Part shown: positions 39,631-47,532 of the stretch, in pieces
How positions within the stretch are numbered: the stretch's first letter is position 1
How the letters are laid out: each line of letters starts with the position of its first letter
Source of the DNA: Diplonema papillatum
Lineage: Eukaryota > Euglenozoa > Diplonemea > Diplonemida > Diplonemidae
Direction: 5' to 3'
DNA: 64,000 nt
NCBI GenBank assembly: GCA_030068145.1
Contig: JAPJBO010000855.1
Location: 34,717 to 98,716 of the forward strand
Position numbers and translations under genes: made by a program
The notes under the pieces: generated by a model
Databases searched by the model: none
The model's input: the letters and a program-made list of their open reading frames with translations, nothing else
Told to the model about the DNA's origin: nothing

Positions 39631-41667
39631 GTGGCGCATGTGGAACCCGTGCGAGCCCGGGGAGACGATGCACGCCCCTCCTCTTGCGGGAAAGGAAGGA
39701 AGGACCGGTCGCTGCTGAGGACCGGCTTGGAACGGTCGCCTGGGGGCTGGTCCCCCCCAGCCGACTCCGAACTTGAAGGACCTGGCGGGAGCATGACGAC
39801 TGCTCTGCTCTCGTCGCCTGCTGACGATGGCGGAAAGCAGGAAGACCCGGGAAGCGCACCGACCAATGCTCCCGGGCACCACCCAGCTCGCCCCTCCTTC
39901 TGCGACAGTCGTTTCCCAACGCGACAGAAACCCTTGCCCGACGCCGGCTTTTTGCCTCGGCAGGTCAGGGGGTTGAAGTCGCGAAGGTCGAGACTGCTCA
40001 GGGGGAGGCAGCTTTTCCTGCGGCTCCACCCCCACTTCTACGACCCCCCGACCGCAGTTCCCCTCGGCTACCTGCCACCGGAGACGAGGGGCCTCACTCC
40101 GGGAATCGGTGCCCCGAGATCGACGAGGCCGCTCGACGTCACGGCTGTGCCGCCGATCGATCTCCGCGGCCTCCGGAGCCTAGCTGGCCCCGGGGCCCGC
40201 TTGCACGGCCTGCTCGACCTCCTGACGGACGGACACTCCTTCCGTCGGAAGTTGTTGGAAGTGCCTGTCCTGCCGGGTCGGAAGAGCGACGCATTTGCCC
40301 GGCATGCGGTGACGCTGGAAGGTGTCGGGTTTGTGGAGCGGGTTCCTCGGTCGCAGCCGCTGAAGTGCGTCCTGCCGGCATTCGCCGTCGAGAAGGGCGA
40401 GCAGCACTCGCGCGCCATCGTCGACGGCCGCCCGCTGAACGAGCTGATGGAGCCCCCGCCGAAGTTCAGCCTCTTGCGTGTCGACGAGGTCATCAAGAAG
40501 ATGATGTCGAAGTCACACGCAGTCGTAGTTGACCTGAAGTCCTACTTTTTCCAATTCCCAGTAGGACGGTCGACGTCGGCATTCTTCGGGCTTCGAACGA
40601 AGAGGCCGGACGGGGGCGTGGCCCTGTATCGGTGGCGCCGTCTGACGATGGGCTGGTCGTACTCGCCGGTGATTGCGCAGGACTCCGCACTCGTCGTCAC
40701 GGAGCCTGCGAAGGACGACAGGGTCGTCTGGTACGACGACTGGGCCCTCGTCGGTGACTGTCCGGACGCGCTTCGCGCAGTGCGCGACCGAGTCCTGCGA
40801 CGCGCCCGCCAGGTGCGCATGACGGTCAACGACGAGAAGTCCGTCCTCGAGCCCAGCTCGACGCCGGTTGTCTTGGGGGTCGAGTTTGACCTCGCGGCGA
40901 AGAGGTACCGACTGAAGCAGGAGTGGGCGAGGAAGGCGCACCTCCTCTTTTGCTCGGTCGGTTCGATGCAGATGACTTTGCGTGGCGTTTGGAAGGTCGT
41001 CGGAACCGCCATTTGGGCATGGACGGTGTGGGGCACGCCACTCTGCAGAGTGAGCCCGGTGCTTGCCTGGATGGGGACCCTGGCGCACCAAGTCCTGACC
41101 GGTTCCCTGGGCTGGGAGTCGCTGGTCCGCGTGTGCGACGACGTTCTTCCGTTCCTGGCGGGGGTGAGGCGGCGCCTGTCGGGCAATCGATGGGTCGTTT
41201 TCGACTCGAAGCAGCGGGACACCCTCGTGGAGGCGTGGTCCGACGCCAGCATGCAGGGATGGGCCTGGCTAGTGGGTTCCATGGCGATGTGGGGCCCATG
41301 GAGGGATGCACCGCAGCACATCTTCTTCGCCGAGCTTACGGCGGCCAAGTTTGCGGTTGCGTATGCGGCTTCACGGTCTCCGCTGTCGACAATCAGAATA
41401 TTTGTCGACAACTTGCCCAATGGAGTTTGTACCGTGTCGAATTGTCGCTGCTGCACGCGTACACGAGGCCTCGAGAGAAAGCTCACGTCGTGGATGCTCT
41501 CTCAACAAGATGAGGTCTTCGAGTCGCGGGTGTTCGACGGCAACGTCGTTCGAGTGGCGACTTCGTATCTCCTTCGAAAGTACCCAATATTAAAGTGGAC
41601 GGTCCCTACCGTTACCCACCTCAGCGATGATTGCTACGTCCTTGCTGATGACATTCGTCCTCAGTAA
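39631..41667 (+). mobile_element. Reverse transcriptase/RNase H part of a DIRS- or VIPER-like retroelement
   Basis: A 678-codon GC-rich frame carries a reverse transcriptase, with the catalytic YDD around residue 367 and the preceding GWSYSPV region, followed by an RNase H with the expected acidic residues (WSDAS near 536, AELTAAK, FVDN). The RT-RNase H order and motif style resemble DIRS/VIPER-type elements known from kinetoplastids; Ty3-like is the main alternative. The RT-RNase H part is open throughout. No terminal repeats, gag or recombinase part were found nearby, so the element looks incomplete and is best treated as a fossil of moderate age. Its base composition differs sharply from the flanks. 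Confidence 0.65.
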
Positions 41668-42046
41668 GGGTGGCCTGTTTGCTTCCTCCTTCTTTCTTCA
41701 ACGACAGCAAGTGTCATACTAGCCCGCCCGAAGGCCGTCAGTTCCGTTCAGTTTTCTCTGCCGGGCGGAAACTGTTTTGGAGTAACCTTATTTTTTTTGT
41801 GTTTCCGACGATCCGTGGGACGTGCAGATGGGGGGAAAATGTTTCTTGGGTTTGAAGGGGGGGGGGGGGGGTGTCTTTCGACCATTTGTTGTTCGTGCAG
41901 CTCGATTTGGGTTGCTTTTTCGTTTTTTTTTTTTGTTTGCTTTTTTGCTGTCTATTCTTGGCTAAGCGGTCGTGCTTTTGTTGTTCATTGTTGAGTTGGT
42001 TATTGGTTGGGTGTTCTGTAAACGATGCTCCCCGTCTTGGCTTGGG
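41668..42046. repeat. Family C copy with W inserted
   Basis: C (TGTTTCCGACGATCCG, GTGCAGAT) is broken at 41829 by GGGGGGAAAATGTTTCTTGG, TTTGAAG and a G15 run, then resumes GTGTCTTTCGACC. This defines W with its G-runs as a discrete insert of about 43 bp. Confidence 0.6.
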
Positions 42047-42491
42047 GGGGAAGATCTTAGTTCAAAGTTTGGGCAGAACACTGCCTCTCGTGCATGTTTG
42101 ATGCTAACATCAAGTGTTCTTCGAAGAAAATGAGAGAGAAATACGATGGGAGTGCGAGACTCCGTGAGTAAGGAATGAAACCACGAGGGACTAGAGTCCT
42201 CTGGTTACTTCTTTTGTGTTTCCGGCGATTTTCGCGCAGTCGGTTGCCTGTGACGGCGTTCTTTTTGATTTTTTCTTTACCAAACATGAAATGTTGGAGA
42301 AAATGAGAAGCTCGTCGCCGCAAACCGTGGCGTTTTCACTTGCGTCCTGAATCCAGCTTTACGTAAAAAACGATCAGGCACTGCGTTCAACGAAAACAAC
42401 TCTCTCTTCACATCATCATCATCATCATTAGTTTTGTATCAGCCGCGGTTGTGCGAGTGACGAGCTCTTATTTTTTTTTTTGACCGCGGTG
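42047..42491 (+). repeat. D copy, then spacer
   Basis: D at 42047-42145 has GGGCAGAACACTGCC, CTCGTGCATG, TTGATGCTAACATCAAG and TTCTTCGAAGAA. An ATC microsatellite is at 42411-42428. No gene. Confidence 0.65.
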
Positions 42492-42881
42492 CAGTGCTCC
42501 CGCTAACCTCACTTTTAGAGTGAAAGTTCGCTTGAAACTGCGGGGTTTTAAAGTCTCCGGGTTACCTTCGTCGTTATGGGAAGATATCCTTTGTGCTCTG
42601 AGTGTCGTAAGAGTGGCGGGTACACGAGTTTTAGTGAGGAACCCCAAGAAACCTGGGTTAGGCTTTTTTGTTTCTCCCCCCACTAGGCTCTCGCGTTTGG
42701 TGCAGGCTGTTAGCTTCTGTTGCAGAGTCTTCCAAAGGGGGGGGGTCAGCCGGCTGATGGATGGATGGATGGTTCTTAACGAACAGTATCAACGGGAAAA
42801 AGGTGAGGAAATCCTCATCCTCTTTTCTCCAGCCTCTTTTTTCGAGGAATTCCTAGCACTTCTTCGTTAGCGGGAGCATTG
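42492..42881. mobile_element. hAT-type MITE, copy 2, with nested insertions
   Basis: CAGTGCTCCCGCTAACCTC at the left and GTTAGCGGGAGCATTG at the right match the copy at 23035. CCGCGGTG flanks both ends (42484-42491 and 42882-42889), a perfect 8-bp target duplication. The interior has been enlarged by a family A element and by a GTCAGCCGGCTGA/GATGGATGG segment, both absent from copy 1. Confidence 0.9.
42517..42628 (-). mobile_element. Family A insertion in the hAT MITE
   Basis: TTTT occurs at 42513-42516 and 42629-42632. Outside it the flanks (CCTCAC and AGTGAGGAA) match the uninterrupted MITE at 23035. The insert is 112 bp and ends at GGTACACGAG. Confidence 0.75.
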
Positions 42882-42889
42882 CCGCGGTG

Positions 42890-43615
42890 TTGTGCGCACC
42901 TCTCGTTCTTCGTCTCGGGAGTCCATTCCAAAGCTCTGGTCAGTGGGTCCTTCGAATGGGTGGTTTTCAGCCCTGTTCGGAGTCAGAGGGGGGACGGTGC
43001 CTCCAGCAGCCAGAACACCTCCGAAAAACGTCAGCTCGCACTGATAAACGAAGCTACGAACTCGGCTGATCAGGGGTGATCAGGCCTTACGTTCAGCATG
43101 CTGAACGTGCTCATTTCAGCACGTTGATTTTCTTAGTTTCTTTTTGTACACACTGCTGAAGACACGTGCTGAAATCAGTACGTTATCAGCACGTACTATC
43201 TTTTCTGCAGTTTCATGTGTGGAATCAACCGCAGTACCGGGGATGCCGGTCGGCAGATCCTGCTGTTGCCTACCACCGCGACGCTGGAGGGTTGAGGCCG
43301 GAGACGGGGCAGAGGCAATGCAACACTGGCAGGTGAGCCCCCTATTGCTCTATTTCTTTTTTGCCTGACCCTACGTACTGATTTTCAGTAGGCATTTAGC
43401 TCCAGGACTAAAGAGCTGCGTAAGCCCTGGGGGTGAGAAAAACATTTACTTTGCGAAATACAGGGCAAAAACCTCTCTGGGAAGATTCTTCCTGCACTAG
43501 CATTATTTCGCTGGCTTCGTTTTCCTAATGTGCAAAGCGAGAACGTGCTAGGAATGGACATGTGCTCAACACCGCACTGGTCCCGTCTGTTTCGGTCGTA
43601 AATGTGTTGCATTAG
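42890..43615. other. H fragments and unassigned sequence
   Basis: H-like pieces lie at 43022-43075 (GCACTGATAAACGAAGC) and 43490-43545 (TTCGCTGGCTTCGTTTTCC). A 20-bp palindrome ACGTTCAGCATGCTGAACGT is at 43089-43108, with further CAGCACGT motifs to 43195. No gene. Confidence 0.4.
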
Positions 43616-43759
43616 TGTGTGGGCCTTTGAAGCGTGGATGATGCCTCTCGCGCTGCTCCCTTCGAGGTTCCTGGCTCATGCCAAAGCGCCGCCGCCCGGG
43701 TTAAGGGGTTGCGGCATCAGGCGTGGGCCAGGGCCAGGGAGGGGTCACCACCCAGAATT
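43616..43759 (+). mobile_element. J element, copy 3, with 11-bp target duplication
   Basis: TGTTGCATTAG at 43605-43615 recurs at 43760-43770. The 144-bp insert lacks a 12-bp segment (about GACTGTTCGGAG) present in the other J copies. The right flank continues in a block (CTACCCTGAGCAACGCACTA) that also occurs uninserted at 56246-56267. Confidence 0.8.
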
Positions 43760-43770
43760 TGTTGCATTAG

Positions 43771-44044
43771 GCCTTCGACTACCCTGAGCAACGCACTATA
43801 TGTTTCGGTCCTTTGAGCCACGGACAAAAATAGGCGGACCATTAACAGCGCAGAACCTGAGAGTCGGCAGACAGGACAGCGGTGTGAGTCTGGTTTGCCA
43901 GGCGGCTGTTCGTAGCTCGTCACAGCCAGGACCAAAGCAACACAATTGAGGGGGAAGAGCTAGCGTGCCAAGAAAGCCTGGCAATGATCTGCATGATTTT
44001 TCCAGCCGGGGGTTTGCTTGTCCACGTCTATGGTGCGGTGGTTG
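43771..44044. repeat. Shared block of the 31.9-kb type
   Basis: GTGTGAGTCTGGTTTGCC and GCTGTTCGTAGCTCGTCAC match 31920-31965. Nothing else was recognised. Confidence 0.5.
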
Positions 44045-44268
44045 CAAAAATACTCGAGGGGCTGCCTTGTGCTTACTTCGAAGGAGGCTAGAGGGGGAGA
44101 AACAACACAACTACAAAGTGGGTCTTTTTTGTTGAATGCTTACGCCCGCCACTGAATCCCAGATTCACCTGTGTTTCGTGTGGGCTACAGCACATTTACC
44201 TCCTTTGATCTTTTGCAGCTGGCAGCCTCCTCAAGTATTTCCTACAAAGCAGGTGCTCATATAATAAA
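44045..44268 (+). repeat. Family E copy, full length
   Basis: AAATACTCGAGGGGCTGCC to GCAGGTGCTCATATAATAAA. Confidence 0.8.
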
Positions 44269-45524
44269 ATCCTCACTCCTACGCTTGTGTCTGTCACTCT
44301 CGTCCACCGCTCCTTCTCTGCTTGCCGCGCGCCGTATGATATCAAGTCCACATGCGCTCCCCGCGTGGAAGCAGACGTGGGGGGGAAAATTAACGTGTGG
44401 AAATCCACTCGTGGAGCGCAAGCCCTGCAGCGGGTTGCCTCCCTTCCCTTTTTGTTGTTCTCTGGTTGTTGCTTTTTTTAGAGGGAAAGTTTTTTGGTTG
44501 CGCGAAAAGAACTTGCTTGACTTTTTTAAGAGTGAAATCTTCCTGACTTTCTAACAGGCCACCCACACCCCCCCCAACGACAAGCAAGCGTCAGACCAGC
44601 GTATCGCCCGGAGGTGTTTAATTCCTTTGGGCAGGCCTTTTTTTCTTTTTGAGCTGACGATTGACGTCGTTTTTAATGTCTAGTTGATCATTGTCTCGAT
44701 TTTTTTTTTGACGTTTTTGCTCATTTATATTCCCCTCACTCTCCCCCCCTTTTTTTTTTTAGACTGCTTTCTTCTTTTAAAAAGACTTTTGTGGACCTTG
44801 CTTTCCTGTCTATTCTTTCTTTTGCTGTTGATGACAACGTTTTTTTTGCCAGAACGAACTATCCCCCCCCCGGGCATTGACATGCTCTGTCCACTTGCTC
44901 GGAGTGACGAGAAAACGAGGACAGCAAAGGTCCACGCACATACTACGAGTCCGCACGGCCGTTTCTCCCCCACACCAGTACATGAACTCGGAATCGACAA
45001 GTAGATTTGACAAGTAATACCCCATTGACTTTGTGCAGTGGTGTAGAATAGGTGGGAGGCCGCAACAATGACATACCACTACTCTTGCTGTCGCTTTACT
45101 TATCCAATGATGAGGAGACGGCAGCTGCTCCCTTTGTGGGGTTAGGGCCTTCGGATCCGTAGCGTATCCGTTTCCAGCGACAAACGGACTTCGGCTCGCG
45201 AATCCTCATTTGGAGGCACCAGTCAGGCGGGGAGTTTGGTTGGGCGGCACATCTGTTACACATTAACGCAGGTGTCCTGAGGCAAGCTGAGCGGGAACAG
45301 AAATCTCGCGTAGAGCATAAGGGTAAAAGCTTGCTCCAGCAAATCACTTGCAAAAGACCCCCCCATTTTTTGTGATTCTCCGAGTGCGTTCCGTACGGCC
45401 GGCTATTACTCTGTGCTAAGCGTATTTTCTGCGTTTGCAAAGTGACACACTCCTTCGAAAAAAAGAAGGCCCCCCCAAAGAGGATAAAAAAGCAAGGGAG
45501 ACAGGGGGGGGGGGGGGGGGGGGC
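44269..45524. other. T fragment and unassigned sequence
   Basis: A family T fragment (AACGTGTGGAAATCCAC, GAGCGCAAGCCCTGC) is at 44345-44430. The rest, including open frames at 44810-45079 and 45096-45581 on the minus strand, shows no domain. Confidence 0.35.
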
Positions 45525-45822
45525 GGGAAGTCGTAGTTCAATGATTACCTTTCTCATCTCATGCATGTTTGAAGATAGCATCCTTGTTTTCTTCGAAGGA
45601 AGAGAAACTCTTGTAGCACGAAAACAAAGAGAGAGACGACGGGAGGGAGTGCAAGACTCCGCAAGTAAGAAATAAACGTATGAGGGGGAGACTACTCATT
45701 CTTTAGAGTTGAAAGTTAGCTTGAAACACCGGGGGGGAAATCTTGGTTAAATGTTTAGGCGGCACTCTAGTCGGCCTCTCATGCATGTTTGATGCCAGGA
45801 GGGGAACTGCGAAACCGGCGGT
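45525..45822. repeat. D copy, A fragment, second D copy
   Basis: D copies are at 45525-45610 (degenerate, after a G17 run) and 45732-45797. Between them is a short A fragment (AGAGTTGAAAGTTAGC, 45705-45737) whose GGGG end runs straight into the second D. Confidence 0.55.
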
Positions 45823-45875
45823 TTCGTTGTGATGTTCATCAGCGCGGCGTCTGCGCTGATGAACATCACAACGAA
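45823..45875. repeat. Perfect 23-bp hairpin with 7-nt loop
   Basis: TTCGTTGTGATGTTCATCAG plus CGC is exactly inverted after GGCGTCT. A perfect hairpin of this size suggests a very recent inversion event. Confidence 0.9.
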
Positions 45876-46807
45876 TATATTTTTTTGCGAAAACCACTCC
45901 ACCCGAACGTGCTGGTTGGTGCCTGGGGTTTCGGCCCTCATCGGCGGGCGGTACTTACCGTTGGCCTTTACTTCAATTTTGGACCTTTTGCATGTGGCAA
46001 CCCTATTCCGACGGGGACTGCAGATTAATTCTGGGTTTTTCTACGACAGGGTCGACGCAGGGATAGGCGTACCCACTGATACCTTGAGTCAATTTTCTTC
46101 CCGTCGCAGGTGACGAATCTTTGGCCTCGGGAGGCGGAAATGGAAAGACATCACAAGTCGCTCCGTTCCCGTATTTCTTGGAAGTTTTTGGCGCCCCAGG
46201 GAAGACAACCCCCGTAATAAACTGGACATATTTGCCCTGCACGTCGGAATAGGGTAGAGCATTTTTTTTTTTTTTATGCTTTCATTTATTGAAATGCGTC
46301 CTACCTCACTCTTAGCGTCCTAACCGGTCCTTTTGATGCCGAGGCCAAATGGAAATAAAAGGCAAAACAAATCCCTCCCTCCGCCTGTCCCTCCCTCTCA
46401 ACGCAAGTAATTCATTTTTTTTTAATCTATTTCTTCTTGTTGTTTAGAGCGAAAGACTTTTATAGTTTAGTTTGTATGCCTGCCTATTTTTGGGCGACCG
46501 TTTTGTCAGTGAATAGTTTTCCTGTCGTCTTTTTTCCCCTCTTCCTTTCTGTTCGTTCTTCACACCCCCCCCACCTCCCGACTGCTTGTGTCAAACGAGC
46601 CCACGGTCAGTCGGTTCTTGGATTTCCCCCCCCCTTTCATACTGGTTCGAGTTTTACTAGCTTTTTCTCCTCAATAGTTTTCCTGTCACCTTTTTTTTTG
46701 CTCAAGCGAAAGCCCGCAAAGCAGAGGAGACCTTCGTTGTCCGGTGCGGTGTCAAAAAGCGGGTACCGCCGGCAGTACAGTGGGAGAAGCGGAGTAGGAG
46801 GGGCGGG
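45876..46807. other. Unassigned stretch
   Basis: T- and C-rich sequence. Open frames (for example 46437-46823 on +) are low-complexity. No gene is supported. Confidence 0.3.
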
Positions 46808-46906
46808 GGTGGGGGGATCTTAGCCTTATGCGTCGGCAGTACTGCCTGCCTTGCATGCGTGTTTGATGCTAGCACCAAGTCTTCTTGGGAGAAGGTACAG
46901 GGGGGG
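46808..46906 (+). repeat. D copy with altered but pairing hairpins
   Basis: GGCAGTACTGCC, TGCATGCGTG, TTGATGCTAGCACCAAG and CTTCTTGGGAGAAG: the last stem (CTTCT/AGAAG) is intact with a new loop. Confidence 0.6.
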
Positions 46907-47055
46907 GGTCGAATAATAACACAGGCCTGTGTTATTATTCGACTGTCGAATACTAAAAACTGTTCCGGGTAGCCGAACAGTCGCAGGATCAAATAGTGGT
47001 AGTGTTTTTAGACAACCAGAGGCGTGTCAAATAACTGCTATTTTTCGAGCCCCCG
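46907..47055. mobile_element. Family X palindrome element, copy 2
   Basis: TCGAATAATAACACAGG is followed immediately by its exact reverse complement, a 34-bp perfect palindrome at 46909-46942. The interior (CAAATAGTGGTAGTGTTT, AGACAACCAGA) matches copy 1, and a decayed inverse end lies near 47035-47050. A D copy abuts each side. Confidence 0.6.
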
Positions 47056-47093
47056 ACCCTTTTAGAGAAAAAGAGGGATGGCGGAGGAGGGGG

Positions 47094-47180
47094 GGGGGAA
47101 ATCTGAGTTTAGCGTCCAGGCAGGTTGTTGCCTGCCTTTTTCATGCATGTTTGATGCTAGCATCTTCTTGGGAGAAAGTG
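47094..47180 (+). repeat. D copy
   Basis: After a G-run: AAATCTGAGTTTAGCG, GGCAGGTTGTTGCC, CATGCATG and TTGATGCTAGCATC. Bases 47181-47434 hold nothing assignable. Confidence 0.55.
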
Positions 47181-47434
47181 CACGACTTTATGACACTCGT
47201 TAAGAGATCAACCTATATTACGTGTTATCAAAACATACCACGTGAAGAATCGCTTGCAGCTTCCATAACAAGTGCCGTCGTGTAAGAGAACCCTCATTGG
47301 GAACCTTCTTTTGAGTCCTCCTGCTTGGGTTTCCCGAAAGCTGTCCTCTGTTTTCTGGACTGTTTTCTGTCTTGTTTCTCTTCCCCCCTCCCCGCCATTT
47401 TTATCGTTTTCCAGAGTTTCTTTTTTTTTTTTTC

Positions 47435-47508
47435 AGCTAGTTCGCTTGAGAATCCGGGATTTTAGAGTCTCCGGGGTGACCTTCGTCGAATGGGTTATTT
47501 TCATTCGC
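47435..47508 (-). repeat. Family A copy abutting the phosphatase gene
   Basis: AGCTAGTTCGCTTGAGAATC to GACCTTCGTCGAATGGG lies between T-runs (47421-47433 and 47509-47532). On the minus strand it directly follows the A-run that adjoins the phosphatase stop codon, so it would form the 3' flank of that transcript. Confidence 0.65.
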
Positions 47509-47532
47509 TTTTTTTTTTTTTTTTTTTTTTTT

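Noticed and set aside
39496-41486. Minus-strand frames of up to 314 codons opposite the reverse transcriptase
   Set aside because: They are antisense to the RT-RNase H frame and carry no domain.
19294-43787. Conserved short peptide (starting AFEAWMMPLALLP) in three loci as a gene family
   Set aside because: The shared sequence is the J element with target duplications; peptide conservation follows from DNA identity.
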